From Streptomyces violaceoruber (GTDB taxonomy: Bacteria; Actinomycetota; Actinomycetes; Streptomycetales; Streptomycetaceae), in contig NZ_CP137734.1 of NCBI RefSeq assembly GCF_033406955.1, positions 3,844,001 through 3,908,000 on the forward strand: a stretch of 64,000 nucleotides of DNA, written 5' to 3'. Shown in pieces: positions 17,458-27,237 of the stretch. Under the pieces are notes generated by a model. That model did no database searches and had not been told where the DNA came from. It saw nothing but the letters and a program-made list of their open reading frames with translations. Each line of letters starts with the position of its first letter. The stretch's first letter is position 1. Position numbers and translations under genes: made by a program.

Positions 17458-20400
17458 GTGGGACTCCTGGACCGGCTGCGGGGCCGTCGCGACGGCGGCG
17501 AGGGAAACGGGAACGGGGGCGGGACCGCGGCATCGGCGGCGGACTCGCCCGCGGAGACGGGTCCGCCCGCGGACACCGGCTCGCGTCCGGACCCGGGCGC
17601 GGGCGAACGTGCGGCATCCGCGCCCGGACCCGCGCCCGTGGCCGTCGCGGCCTGGACGGGCCTGCCGCCGATCCAGCGCGCCACGGGAGCGGACCGCACG
17701 GGGGTGGCGGACGCGGCTTTCGGCGGCCGCCTTCCGACGTGGCAGGACCCGTCGTTCACCCGGGCGCCGTCCCCGGGGGTACTCGACCCGGCGGCCGGCG
17801 ACAGTCTGCTGTCCGGCGCCTTCGACGCGTCGGCCCGGCAGACCTCGTCCACGCCGCTGGCCCGCCCGGCCGGCCCTCTGCCGGTGCAGCGGATGCCGGT
17901 CGCGCCGCTGCGCGCGATACCGGCGGACGCACCGGCCGCGGCCACCGCGCCGACCGCGCCCACGGGCTCCGCCCCGAGGGCGCGCGGTGGTGCGTCGGGT
18001 ACGTCTGCGGCGGGCCCCAGGCCGTCGGCGGCCCCGACGGCGAACACGTCGCCGACCGCGCCCGCGGCCACGCCGGTCCAGCGGGCGCGTTCCGCCGCGC
18101 CGGCCTCGCCCGCCGTGCCCGCGAGCGCACCGGCCCCGGCCTCCCGCGGGGTCCGGGTGACCCCGGTACCCGCGCCGCCCGCAGCCCCGCGTCCGCGCCA
18201 GTCGCTCACCAGGGCCCCGTCCGGATCGCCGGCCGTGCAGCGCCGGGCGTTGCCGGCGAGCCGCCGGACCACGGGAGCCGCCCCGGCGTCGTCCGGCACG
18301 GCGCCCTCGTCGGCGGACGCCGACCGAGCGGACCCCGGCTCGGCACCGGCGGCGAGCGCCGCCCCGGACCCCGGCCCGGCACCGGCGAGCGCCGCCCCGG
18401 CCCACGGTTCCGTCACCCCGGCGCCCGCACCGACCGGGGCACCCGTCCAGCGGGCGGAGTCCGCTCCCGGGACCGCACCGGCCCCCGGCGCGTCCGGCGA
18501 CGCGACGGCACCGGCGTCCCCGGTACGGCGGCCCGACGGCGGCGCCCCGTCGAGCCCGGCTCCGGCGCACAGCGGCACCGCACCCGGCACCCCGCCGGTC
18601 CAGCGCACCGCCGTACGGCCGTCCGGCCCCGCGCCAACCGACGCCCCGGCCGGACGCGGCACCGCACAGCGCGGCGACAGCAACCCGGCGGCCACCGCAC
18701 CGACCGGCAGCACCACGCCCGGCACACCGCCCGTCCAGCGGGCTGCCGCACGGCCGTCCGGCAGCAGCACCCCCTCGACCCCCGCACCGGCCGACAGCGG
18801 CACCGCACCGGGTGCGCCCCCGGTCCAGCGCGCCACCGCACGCCCGGTCGGCAGCAGCACCCCCTCGACCCCCGCACCGGCGAACAGCGGCTCCGCGTCC
18901 GGCACGCCGCCCGTCCAACGGGCCACCGCACGACCGTCCAGCGGCGCCCCGTCGAGCCCGGCTCCGGCGCACAGCGGCTCCGCACCCGGTACGCCGCCGG
19001 TCCAGCGCACCGCCGTACGGCCGTCCGGCCCCGCGCCAACCGACGCCCCGGCCGGACGCGGCACCGCACAGCCCGGCAGCAACCCGGCGACCACCGCACC
19101 GACCGGCAGCACCACGCCCGGCACACCGCCCGTCCAGCGGGCCACCGCACGGCCGTCCGGCAACAGCACCCCCTCGACCCCCGCACCGGCCGACAGCGCC
19201 ACCGCACCCGGCACGCCCCCGGTCCAGCGCGCCACCGCACGCCCGACCGGCTCCCCGGCACAGCCCGGCGGCGGCGATCCGGCAGCCACCGCACCGGGCG
19301 ACAGCTCCACGTCCACCGCCCCGCCCGCCCAACGGGCCACCGCACGACCGTCCAGCGGCGGCGACCCGTCGACGCCCGCTCCGGCGAACAGCGGCTCCGC
19401 ACCCGGCACCCCGCCGGTCCAGCGCGCCGCGGCACGGCCGTCCGGCCCCGCGCCGACCGACGCCGCGGGCAGCGGCCCCGCGTCCGCCGCCCCGGCACGG
19501 CGGCCCGCCGTACGCCCCGGCGACAGCCCGGCGTCCGCACCGGCGGGCAGCGGAGCCACGGCCGGGGCGCCGCCGGTGCAGCGTGCCGTACGCCGCACCG
19601 ACGGCGGCACGACTCCCCCGGCGGGCGACGCCGCACCCGCCACCCGGCGAGCCGCCGGGCAGCCGGACCGCCCCGCGTCCGCCGGTGACCGCCGGACCGG
19701 TTCGCCGCAGACCACGCCCGGTGCCCCGGTGCAACGGGCCGCGGCACAGCCCGAGCCGGGGTCCGACGCCCATGGGCGGACGGCCCCGCCCGCGTCCGGC
19801 ACCACCTCGGACGCGGCGCAGGGGCAGGCCCCGGTGCGCCGGGCGGATTCCCGGTCCGCCGCCACCCCGGCGGCCGGCAGCGGCGCCCCGCCCACCGGCG
19901 GCCCGGCGGCACCCTCGCCGTCGGCCGGAGCCACCCCCGTCGGTCCCCCGGTCCAGCGAGCCGCGGCACCGGCCGACGGGCCCACGGCCGGGGCGCCGAC
20001 CCGGCAGGCCGCGGCCCGGACCACCCCGGCCGCCGAGTCCGGCGGCGACACGGCGGCGCCGTCCGGCGCACGCCCCACCGGCACCGGCGACGCCACCGGA
20101 GGCGGGCGCCCCTCGGCGACCGCACCCGGCGTTCCCGCCGCCCCGGCCGTCCGGCCGCCCGTCCAGCGCCGGGCGTCGGCCGCCCAGCCGTCGCCGCCCG
20201 CGCGGCCGTCCTCGGCACAACCGGGCGGCGCACCACTACCGCCGGTCCAGCGGGCGTCGGAGCGGCGCACGGACGACCCGATCGCGCCGCCCTCCGCCGC
20301 CCCGGCGGCACCGGCCAAGCCGTCGGCACCGACCGACCCGGGCCCCGCCCCCACGGTCACCGCACCCGCCTCGCCCACCGCACCCGGGACCCGTACCGCG

Positions 20401-21594
20401 CCCACGCCCGCCGTACCGCTGTCCCGGCCGGAGACCGGCAGGACGACAGCCCCGGCGACCCCCGTGCAGCGCAGCGCGGCCGGGCGGCGTCCGGGGCTCG
20501 GCGCGCCCACCTCGTCCGGCCCGGTCGGCGCCGTCCGTCCGGCCGTGACGCCGGCACCGACGGACGCACCGGCTCCGACACCGACACCGGCTCCGACACC
20601 GACGTCCCCGGCCGCCCCGGCCGCCCCGGCCGGGGCGCCCGCGCGTCGTTCTCCGCTCGGCGCGCCCCTCTCCGCGCCCCCGCCCGACACCACGTCGCTC
20701 ACCACGCGGTCCCCGGCTCCCGCGCCCTCCACGACCGGAGGTCACGTGCCCCCGCCCGTACAGCGGGCCACCGCCCAGGCCTTCGCGCCCACGACACCGC
20801 CCTTCACGGCCACGACCACGGCCGCCGCCACATCCGCCACACCGCCCTTCACGGCCCTGACCCCGCCCGCCACATCCGCCACACCGCCCTTCGCCGCCCT
20901 GGCCACGTCCGCCGTCCCGCCCTTCGCGGCAGCGGCCACGGAAGCGGCCCCGGCGGCGCCGCACCTCACGCCCCCGGCGCTGCCCGGTGGCGGCGGGGCG
21001 GCGCCTCCCGTCGTCCAGCGCGCGCCCGCCAAGGCCGTACCCCTGCGCAAGCCCGTGTCCCCCGGCGCCGCCACCGGAGCCCCGCTCCCGGTGGCCCCGC
21101 TGACACCGCCCCGGCCGTCGGCGGCCCGGCCCGAGATGCCCGTCGCCACGCAGGCGGGGCCCGCGGACACCACGCCGGACACGGCACCGCCCGGCGCCGT
21201 GTCCGGCGACATGCCGCCGGTCCAGCGGTTCTCCTTCCGCCGTTCCCGCCGCGCCGGACACACCACCGCCGCCCTGGCCTCCGCCACGGCCGCCACCGTG
21301 GTGGACAACCTGACCCGGCTGGACCCCCCGCCGTCCCGGCCCGGCCCGGACGAACCGCCGCCCCCGTACAGCGACCCCCCGCCGCCGTACGAGGCGGGCG
21401 CGGGCGCACCGCCCCCCGACGGTCCCCCGCCCGCGTACACGGCGGTCCCCGAGGGCGGGTTCGACCCGCGTCAACTCACCGACTTCCAGCTCGACGAACT
21501 GGTGCACCGGATCATCGGCCGCGTCACCCGTCTCGTCCGCACCGAACTGCGTATGGACCGCGAACGGATCGGCAGACTGCGCGACCCGCGCTGA
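17458..21594 (+). CDS. 1378-residue Pro/Ala-rich repeat protein of the CIS operon
   Basis: GTG start 3 bases after the preceding stop. The N-terminus has a conserved-looking block (WTGLPPIQRA, LPTWQDPSF, SPGVLDPAAGDSLLSGAF, residues about 60-125). Residues about 135-1240 are low-complexity Ala/Pro/Thr/Gly sequence with around two dozen PVQR or PPVQRA motifs, often spaced 20-40 residues. A proline block follows (PPPYSDPPPPYE), and the last 45 residues form a basic helix, LDELVHRIIGRVTRLVRTEL then RMDRERIGRLRDPR. No tape-measure gene is otherwise visible, and the position before the second tube gene is compatible, but the proline content argues against a helical ruler. It could be a scaffold or cargo tether. 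The translation frame is supported by the conserved ends. Confidence 0.75.
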   Translation: MGLLDRLRGRRDGGEGNGNGGGTAASAADSPAETGPPADTGSRPDPGAGERAASAPGPAPVAVAAWTGLPPIQRATGADRTGVADAAFGGRLPTWQDPSFTRAPSPGVLDPAAGDSLLSGAFDASARQTSSTPLARPAGPLPVQRMPVAPLRAIPADAPAAATAPTAPTGSAPRARGGASGTSAAGPRPSAAPTANTSPTAPAATPVQRARSAAPASPAVPASAPAPASRGVRVTPVPAPPAAPRPRQSLTRAPSGSPAVQRRALPASRRTTGAAPASSGTAPSSADADRADPGSAPAASAAPDPGPAPASAAPAHGSVTPAPAPTGAPVQRAESAPGTAPAPGASGDATAPASPVRRPDGGAPSSPAPAHSGTAPGTPPVQRTAVRPSGPAPTDAPAGRGTAQRGDSNPAATAPTGSTTPGTPPVQRAAARPSGSSTPSTPAPADSGTAPGAPPVQRATARPVGSSTPSTPAPANSGSASGTPPVQRATARPSSGAPSSPAPAHSGSAPGTPPVQRTAVRPSGPAPTDAPAGRGTAQPGSNPATTAPTGSTTPGTPPVQRATARPSGNSTPSTPAPADSATAPGTPPVQRATARPTGSPAQPGGGDPAATAPGDSSTSTAPPAQRATARPSSGGDPSTPAPANSGSAPGTPPVQRAAARPSGPAPTDAAGSGPASAAPARRPAVRPGDSPASAPAGSGATAGAPPVQRAVRRTDGGTTPPAGDAAPATRRAAGQPDRPASAGDRRTGSPQTTPGAPVQRAAAQPEPGSDAHGRTAPPASGTTSDAAQGQAPVRRADSRSAATPAAGSGAPPTGGPAAPSPSAGATPVGPPVQRAAAPADGPTAGAPTRQAAARTTPAAESGGDTAAPSGARPTGTGDATGGGRPSATAPGVPAAPAVRPPVQRRASAAQPSPPARPSSAQPGGAPLPPVQRASERRTDDPIAPPSAAPAAPAKPSAPTDPGPAPTVTAPASPTAPGTRTAPTPAVPLSRPETGRTTAPATPVQRSAAGRRPGLGAPTSSGPVGAVRPAVTPAPTDAPAPTPTPAPTPTSPAAPAAPAGAPARRSPLGAPLSAPPPDTTSLTTRSPAPAPSTTGGHVPPPVQRATAQAFAPTTPPFTATTTAAATSATPPFTALTPPATSATPPFAALATSAVPPFAAAATEAAPAAPHLTPPALPGGGGAAPPVVQRAPAKAVPLRKPVSPGAATGAPLPVAPLTPPRPSAARPEMPVATQAGPADTTPDTAPPGAVSGDMPPVQRFSFRRSRRAGHTTAALASATAATVVDNLTRLDPPPSRPGPDEPPPPYSDPPPPYEAGAGAPPPDGPPPAYTAVPEGGFDPRQLTDFQLDELVHRIIGRVTRLVRTELRMDRERIGRLRDPR
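18540..19480 (+). repeat. Long internal direct repeats in the Pro/Ala-rich protein gene
   Basis: Blocks of 100 bases or more recur nearly unchanged, for example the segment around 18592-18680 and the one around 18994-19080, both encoding PPVQRTAVRPSGPAPTDAPA. Shorter units encoding PPVQRATARP recur throughout. Such DNA is expected to expand and contract by recombination and is a risk point for assembly errors. Confidence 0.8.
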
Positions 21595-21684
21595 CCGGAC
21601 CCGCACCGGCCCCGCCGGACGGCCGGACCGCACCGAGGGCCAAGCCCGCCGCCACCGCTCCCCGACAAGAAAGGTCGACCCCCG

Positions 21685-22107
21685 ATGACCCGTAAGGACC
21701 CGGGCTCTTCCATCTGGTTCAGCCTCGCCATCGACGGCGAGAGCCTCGGCTACTTCAACGGGTGCGAGGGCCTGTCGACCCAGGTGGAGGTGGAACAGCG
21801 CCAGGAGGGCGGCAACAACGGCTTCGTCTGGCAGCTGCCCACCCGCGTCACCTACTCCAACATCCGGCTGACCCGCCCCCTCACCCCGGACACGGCGAAG
21901 GTCGCCAAGTGGATCTCGTCCGTGCAGACCGGCATCCAGCGGCCCACCGCGCAGATCTCCGCCCTGCGCGCGGACGGGTCGCTGGTCGCCCGCTGGGGGC
22001 TGATCGACGTCCTGCCCGTCAGCTGGCAGGGCCCCAGCCTCGACCCCGGCAGCGCGTCCGTGGCCAACGAGGTCCTGGAGATAGCCCACCACGGGTTCAC
22101 GGACTGA
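21685..22107 (+). CDS. Inner tube protein, copy 2 (tube initiator type)
   Basis: 140 residues of the phage tail tube family: DPGSSIWFSLAIDGESLGYF and NGCEGLSTQVEVEQRQEGGN, then a core ending LDPGSASVANEVLEIAHHGF. It is clearly diverged from the tube gene at 16317. In CIS with two tube genes, one builds the main tube and the other makes the first ring at the baseplate; its position directly before the LysM and spike genes suggests the latter role. Confidence 0.92.
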   Translation: MTRKDPGSSIWFSLAIDGESLGYFNGCEGLSTQVEVEQRQEGGNNGFVWQLPTRVTYSNIRLTRPLTPDTAKVAKWISSVQTGIQRPTAQISALRADGSLVARWGLIDVLPVSWQGPSLDPGSASVANEVLEIAHHGFTD

Positions 22108-22135
22108 CGGCGCCGCGGAGCAGAGAGGAAGAACC

Positions 22136-22858
22136 ATGGCCAAGAGCAGCAAGGGCGCCGGCAAGAGCCTCGTACGCGCCAACCTCGCCATCCACGAGCC
22201 GCCCACCGGCAAGTCCACCTCGCCCGGTGGGCTGATCAAGCGGTTCCCGTTCGAGTTCAACCCGGCGCAGCTCTCGATCAGTCAGCGCTCCCAGTGGAAG
22301 GCGACCCCGACGGCGGCCGTGCGGAAGGCCGCGAAGCCGCAGTTCATGGGCGCCGAGCCGCGGGAGATGACCCTGGAGATCTTCCTGGACTCCTCCATGA
22401 AGCCCGGCGGCAACACCGTGATGAAGAAGGTCGAGTCGCTGCTGATCTGCTGCGAGGTCACCGCCAAGAGCCTGGCCGCCAAGCAGCCGTCACCGCCCTG
22501 GGTGATCTTCGAGTGGGGCTCGTTCTCCACGGCCCGGTTCAACGCCTACGTCGCCTCCATCGAGACCCAGTACACGCTCTTCGGCACCGCCGGCGTCCCC
22601 ATCCGCGCCACCTGCCAGATGGGCCTGGTGGAGATTCCCGGCCCCACCCCGAACCAGAACCCGACCTCCGGCGCCCTCACCGCCCAGCGCGTGCACCGGG
22701 TCGTCGCGGGGGACTCGCTCCAGTCGCTGGCCTGGAGCGAGTACGGCAGCGCCAACGCGTGGCGGGTGATCGCCGAGGCCAACGGCATCGACGACCCGTC
22801 CCACCTGCCGACCGGTACCGAACTCATCCTGCCGGCCACCGAGGAGGTGCCTCACTGA
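22136..22858 (+). CDS. cis7: LysM-domain baseplate hub protein (Pvc7/Afp7-like)
   Basis: 240 residues. N-terminal basic segment, then KRFPFEFNPAQLSISQRSQW typical of the family, and a C-terminal LysM domain at about 182-236 (HRVVAGDSLQSLAWSEYG, NAWRVIAEANGI, GTELILP). The homologous gp53-like proteins join the tube initiator to the spike. The stop overlaps the spike ATG (ATGA type). Confidence 0.92.
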   Translation: MAKSSKGAGKSLVRANLAIHEPPTGKSTSPGGLIKRFPFEFNPAQLSISQRSQWKATPTAAVRKAAKPQFMGAEPREMTLEIFLDSSMKPGGNTVMKKVESLLICCEVTAKSLAAKQPSPPWVIFEWGSFSTARFNAYVASIETQYTLFGTAGVPIRATCQMGLVEIPGPTPNQNPTSGALTAQRVHRVVAGDSLQSLAWSEYGSANAWRVIAEANGIDDPSHLPTGTELILPATEEVPH

Positions 22859-24792
22859 TGGTGCGTCCCTCCTTCTCCAGCATCGTCGAGGTGAAGATCG
22901 GTGGCGCCAAGCTGCCCGACACCATCGCCCCGATGCTCACCGACGGCTGGGTCGACCAGGGCGTCAACGTGCCGGCGGCCTTCCGGCTCACCTTCCGCGA
23001 CCCCTACCACCGGCTCCTCGGCGACCTGAACGTGCAGTTCGGCACCAAGGTGGTCATCACGCCGATCGCCGACGGGCAGGGCAAGAACAACCCGCTGCTG
23101 ACCGGTGAGGTCACCGGCCTGGAGACCGACTACGACGGCACCGGCAGTTTCACCGTCATCCGCGGCTACGACTACGGGCACCGGCTGATGCGCCAGCGCC
23201 GCGTGGCCGCGTACCGCAACCAGAAGGCCTCCGACATCGCCCGCAAGCTCGTCCAGATGGACGGCGTCTCCGTCGGCCGCATCCAGCCGACCAAGGGCAC
23301 CTACGCGTTCATCGCCCAGCCCAACGTCACCGACTGGGACTTCCTCGCCCGGCTCGCCGACGAGAACAAGATGATCATGTACCTGGACTCCAAGGGGAAG
23401 TTCCGGTTCGTCACGCCCAAGCCGTCGGCCGGGGCTCCCTCGCCGAACACGGACGGCGACCAGAGCGCCTTCGTCCTCCAGGCCGGCCACGACATCCTGC
23501 GGCTGCGGGCCGCCGTCACCGCCGCCGACCAGATCGGCAAGGTCGAGTCGCGCGGCTGGAACGTCACTACCAAGAAGAAGATCACCGAAATAGCGCCGGC
23601 CACCACCGACCCCGGCATCAGCATCAAGTGGACGCCCGGCACGGCCGCCGGCAAGTTCAAGCCCGGCAAACTCGTCGAGACCGCCAACCCGTACGACAAG
23701 CAGGACGAGGTGCAGAACGCCGCGAAGGCCCTGGCCTCCGACGTCACCGCCTCCTTCTCCGAGTTGGAGGTCGCCGCCAACGGCCACCCCGACCTGCGGC
23801 CCGGCGTCCCCGTCGCGCTCTCGGACGTCGGCACCCCCTTCGAGGGCAAGTACACCGTCACCTCCGTACGCCACCACTTCGGCGACGGCGTCGCCTACGA
23901 GTCCTGGATCACGGTCAGCGGACGCCAGTGGCGTTCCCTGTACGGGCTCGCCTCGGGCGGCGGCGGCGGCTCGGACCCGGCGAGCGCCACCCGGCTGCCC
24001 AGCGTCGCCAACGCCATCGTCACCGACGTGCAGGACCCCCTCAAGCAGGGCAGGGTCAAGCTGCAGTTCCCGTGGCTGGACGACACCTACGTCAGCGACT
24101 GGGCGCGCAGCGTCCAGATGGGCGGCGTGGCGGGCGGCGGCATCTTCCCGATGGACGTCGGCGACGAGGTGCTGGTCGCCTTCGACCGGGGGGCGCTGGA
24201 CCACCCGTTCGTGATCGGCGGCCTCTACAACGGCCGGGACGTGCCGACCAAGAGCGACGTGCCGCTGCACGACGGCCTGAAGAAGAAGGCCGTGCGGCAC
24301 ACCCTGTCCGACCGCCAGGGCAACCGGGTCGACCTGCTCAGCCAGCGCACCGGCGGGCGCAAGCAGGGCGTGCGGATCGCCAGCGGCAACGACAAGCTGA
24401 CCATCAACCTCGACCGCACCAAGACCGAGATCACCGTCGACAGCAAGGGCTCCGTCAGCATCACCGGCAGCCGCTCGGTGTCGGTGGACGCGGGCACCGA
24501 CCTGTCGCTGAGCGCCAGACGCTCCCTGACCATCAAGAGCGGCGGCCCCCTCAGCATCCAGGGCGGCAGCACGATCAACATGCGCAGCGGGGGCCTGGTC
24601 GGAGTCAACGCGGGAGGCGCCCTGAACCTGGGGGCGGGCGGCGCCGCGACGCTGAGCGCCGGGGCCGCGACGACCATCTCCGGCACCGTCAACGTGCAGA
24701 TCAACTCCGTCATGACGCGGGTCATCGGCGCGACCTTCGAGGTCAAGACCCCCATCTTCAAGGTCGCGACGATCCCCGTGCCGGGCCTGTGA
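22858..24792 (+). CDS. cis8: VgrG-like spike protein (Pvc8/Afp8-like)
   Basis: 644 residues. The first 350 residues are the gpD-like (gp27) hub: SIVEVKIGGAKLPDTIAPML, RGYDYGHRLMRQRR, QPNVTDWDFLARLADENKMI. Residues about 375-465 are the gp5 OB-fold (VANAIVTDVQDPLKQGRVKL, GDEVLVAFDRGALDHPFVIG). The C-terminal about 110 residues are a Gly/Ser/Thr beta-helix needle. No toxin extension is fused. Start fixed by the 1-base overlap with the LysM gene stop and not by the longer open frame upstream. Confidence 0.94.
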   Translation: MVRPSFSSIVEVKIGGAKLPDTIAPMLTDGWVDQGVNVPAAFRLTFRDPYHRLLGDLNVQFGTKVVITPIADGQGKNNPLLTGEVTGLETDYDGTGSFTVIRGYDYGHRLMRQRRVAAYRNQKASDIARKLVQMDGVSVGRIQPTKGTYAFIAQPNVTDWDFLARLADENKMIMYLDSKGKFRFVTPKPSAGAPSPNTDGDQSAFVLQAGHDILRLRAAVTAADQIGKVESRGWNVTTKKKITEIAPATTDPGISIKWTPGTAAGKFKPGKLVETANPYDKQDEVQNAAKALASDVTASFSELEVAANGHPDLRPGVPVALSDVGTPFEGKYTVTSVRHHFGDGVAYESWITVSGRQWRSLYGLASGGGGGSDPASATRLPSVANAIVTDVQDPLKQGRVKLQFPWLDDTYVSDWARSVQMGGVAGGGIFPMDVGDEVLVAFDRGALDHPFVIGGLYNGRDVPTKSDVPLHDGLKKKAVRHTLSDRQGNRVDLLSQRTGGRKQGVRIASGNDKLTINLDRTKTEITVDSKGSVSITGSRSVSVDAGTDLSLSARRSLTIKSGGPLSIQGGSTINMRSGGLVGVNAGGALNLGAGGAATLSAGAATTISGTVNVQINSVMTRVIGATFEVKTPIFKVATIPVPGL

Positions 24793-24826
24793 CGAAGCGT
24801 TTCCGAGGAAGGCAGGTTGCTCCCTG

Positions 24827-25279
24827 ATGGCCGAACAGTTCGTCGGCTCCGGCTGGTCGTTCCCCCTGCGCATCGGGCCGACCGGCGGGATCGCCCTCGT
24901 CAGCGGCGAGCAGGAGGTGGAGGAGGCCATGCGGCTCATCCTCGCCACCGCGCCCGGGGAGCGGCCGATGCGCCCGGAGTTCGGCTGCGCCATCCACGAC
25001 CTCGTCTTCGCGCCCGTCAACGAGCAGACGGCCGGCCGCATCCAGCACGAGGTGTATGTCACCCTGGACCGCTGGGAACCACGCATCGAGGTCCACGACG
25101 TCGACGTCACCACCGGCGAGGAACAGAACGTCCTCTTCATCGACGTCCGTTACTCGATCCGCGGCACCAACAACCCGCGCAGCCTCGTCTTCCCGTTCTA
25201 CGTCATCCCCTCCCACGACGAGCCCGACCTCCCCGACGCGCCGGCCGGCCTCCCGGGCTCTCCCGAAAGCGACCGCTGA
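24827..25279 (+). CDS. cis9: gp25-like baseplate wedge protein
   Basis: 150 residues of the GPW/gp25 lysozyme-fold family: GWSFPLRIGPTGGIALVSGE, AMRLILATAPGERPMRPEFG (the EPR-like sheath-initiation motif region), and RYSIRGTNNPRSLVFPFYV. It nucleates sheath polymerisation on the baseplate. It follows the spike gene directly with no PAAR gene between them. Confidence 0.93.
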   Translation: MAEQFVGSGWSFPLRIGPTGGIALVSGEQEVEEAMRLILATAPGERPMRPEFGCAIHDLVFAPVNEQTAGRIQHEVYVTLDRWEPRIEVHDVDVTTGEEQNVLFIDVRYSIRGTNNPRSLVFPFYVIPSHDEPDLPDAPAGLPGSPESDR

Positions 25280-27237
25280 TGCCCCTGCCCTCTCCCAACC
25301 TCGACGACCGCCGCTTCCAGCAGTTCGTCGACGATGCCAAGCGCTACATCCAGCAGCGCGCCCCGGAGTGGACCGACCACAACGTCTCGGACCCCGGTGT
25401 CACGCTCGTCGAGACGGTGGCCCACATGGCCGACCAGATCGTCTACCGGCTCAACCGGGTCCCGGACAAGAACCACCTCGCCTTCCTGGACCTGGTCGGC
25501 ATCACGCTGTTCCCGCCGTCGGCCGCGCGCACGGACGTGACCTTCTGGCTGTCCGCGCCGCAGGAGGACGCGATCCTCGTCCCGGTCGGCACCGAGGTCG
25601 CCACCCTGCGCACCGAACGCGACGAGGCCGTCGTGTTCGCCACCGAGCAGGACCTGCGGATCGTCCCGTGCACGATGGGCCGCCTGGTGACGCAGGTCAG
25701 CGGCGAGGCCGTCAGCGACCGCACCACGGACCTCGCCGAGAGCAAGGACGTGCTGTGCTTCGCCGAGGCGCCCAATCCCGGCGACTGCATGCTCATCGGC
25801 CTCAGCGCCGCCGTCCCGGACTGCGCGCTCGCGCTCGAACTCGACAGCCGCGTCGACGGCGTCGGTGTCGACCCGCGCCAGCCGCCGCTGGTCTGGGAGG
25901 CCTGGACCGAGGACGGCTGGCAGTCCTGCGAGGTCGACCGCGACGGCACCGGTGGTCTCAACCGGCCCGGCGACGTCGTGCTCCACATACCCGGCGGGCA
26001 CGTGCTCTCCCGCAACGGCGGCCACGAAGCCGGCTGGATCCGCTGCCGGGTCACCGAACCGCTGAGCGGCCAGCCCTTCTACACCACCTCGCCGACCATC
26101 CGTTCCGCCGAGGCCTACACCATCGGCGGCACCACCGGCTCCATCCACGCCGAAACCGTCCTCGACGAGCCCCTCGGCGAGTCCACCGGCCTGCCCGGCC
26201 AGCGGCTGCGGCTCGAACACGCCCCCGTCGTCGCCGGCGAACCGTCCGTCCTCCTCCAGACCGCCGCCGACGACGGCTGGCAGGACTGGCAGGTCGTCCC
26301 GCACTTCTCCGGCTCCCACCCGGACGACCACCACATCACCGTCGACGCCACCACCGGCGAGATCGCCTTCGGCCCCGCCGTCCGCGAGGCCGACGGCACC
26401 CTGCGCCAGTACGGAGCCGTCCCGCCCAAGGGCGCCGTCATCCGTGCCCGCCGCTACCGCACCGGCGGGGGCCGGGCGGGCAACGTGGCCCGCGGCGCGG
26501 TGCAGGTGCTGCGCACCTCCATCCCGTACGTCTCCGAGGTCGTCAACCGCGAGGCCGCCCTCGGCGGCGTCGACGGCGAGACCATCGAGGAGGCCAAGCT
26601 GCGGGCCCCCATCACCCTGCGCGCCCAGGAACGCGCCGTCACGCTGCGCGACTACGAGGAACTCGCCCGCCGGGCCGCCCCCGAGACCGCCCGCATCACC
26701 TGCCTGGAGGGCGCGGAGAACGAGTACGGCGCCCACGCCGTCCGCGTCCTCGTCGTCCCCCAGGCCGTCCCGGACCCCGGCGGACGCCTCCGCTTCGAGC
26801 AACTCGTCCCCGGCGACGCCCTCCTGAACCGCATCACCCGCCACCTCGACGAACGCCGCCTGATCGGCACCCGGCTCGCCGTCGGCCCGCCCTACTACCA
26901 GGGCGTCACCGTCGTCGCCACCGTGCACGCCTTCCGCGACGTCGACGCCGACCGGGTGCGCCGGCAGACCCACGACGCCCTCTACCGCCACCTCGACCCG
27001 CTCACCGGCGGCTCCGACGGCAAGGGCTGGCCCTTCGGACGCCCCGTGCAGACCGGTGAGCTCTTCGCCGTCCTCCAGCGCGTCCCCGGCGTCGAACTCG
27101 TCGACGAGGTCGTCCTGCACCCGGCCGACCCGCTCACCGGAAAGCGCGGCGACCCCACCAACCGCATCGACCTCGACGCACCCGCCCTGGTCTTCTCCTA
27201 CGACCACCGGGTCCGCGTGATCGGGGACAGCGCGTGA
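25279..27237 (+). CDS. cis11: Baseplate J-like wedge protein (putative baseplate assembly protein family)
   Basis: 652 residues. Conserved start LDDRRFQQFVDDAKRYIQQ and NVSDPGVTLVETVAHMADQI; the C-terminal gpJ region has YRTGGGRAGNVARGAVQVLR, APITLRAQERAVTLRDYEEL and RRAAPETARITCLEG. These match the large baseplate assembly family found with gpI-like proteins (TIGR02243-like). ATG overlaps the gp25 stop by one base. The product is the main wedge arm linking hub and sheath. Confidence 0.92.
   Translation: MPLPSPNLDDRRFQQFVDDAKRYIQQRAPEWTDHNVSDPGVTLVETVAHMADQIVYRLNRVPDKNHLAFLDLVGITLFPPSAARTDVTFWLSAPQEDAILVPVGTEVATLRTERDEAVVFATEQDLRIVPCTMGRLVTQVSGEAVSDRTTDLAESKDVLCFAEAPNPGDCMLIGLSAAVPDCALALELDSRVDGVGVDPRQPPLVWEAWTEDGWQSCEVDRDGTGGLNRPGDVVLHIPGGHVLSRNGGHEAGWIRCRVTEPLSGQPFYTTSPTIRSAEAYTIGGTTGSIHAETVLDEPLGESTGLPGQRLRLEHAPVVAGEPSVLLQTAADDGWQDWQVVPHFSGSHPDDHHITVDATTGEIAFGPAVREADGTLRQYGAVPPKGAVIRARRYRTGGGRAGNVARGAVQVLRTSIPYVSEVVNREAALGGVDGETIEEAKLRAPITLRAQERAVTLRDYEELARRAAPETARITCLEGAENEYGAHAVRVLVVPQAVPDPGGRLRFEQLVPGDALLNRITRHLDERRLIGTRLAVGPPYYQGVTVVATVHAFRDVDADRVRRQTHDALYRHLDPLTGGSDGKGWPFGRPVQTGELFAVLQRVPGVELVDEVVLHPADPLTGKRGDPTNRIDLDAPALVFSYDHRVRVIGDSA

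Noticed and set aside
17458..21594. Large open frames on the opposite strand and in other frames over the Pro/Ala repeat gene
   Set aside because: GC-rich repeats leave every frame open; only the called frame has conserved ends, a proper start and operon spacing.
22294..22857. Spike protein starting about 190 codons earlier
   Set aside because: The upstream part overlaps the LysM gene in another frame; the ATG at 22858 with a 1-base overlap fits the family start.
24793..24826. PAAR tip gene between spike and gp25
   Set aside because: Only 34 bases separate the two genes; no PAAR-repeat protein is present here.
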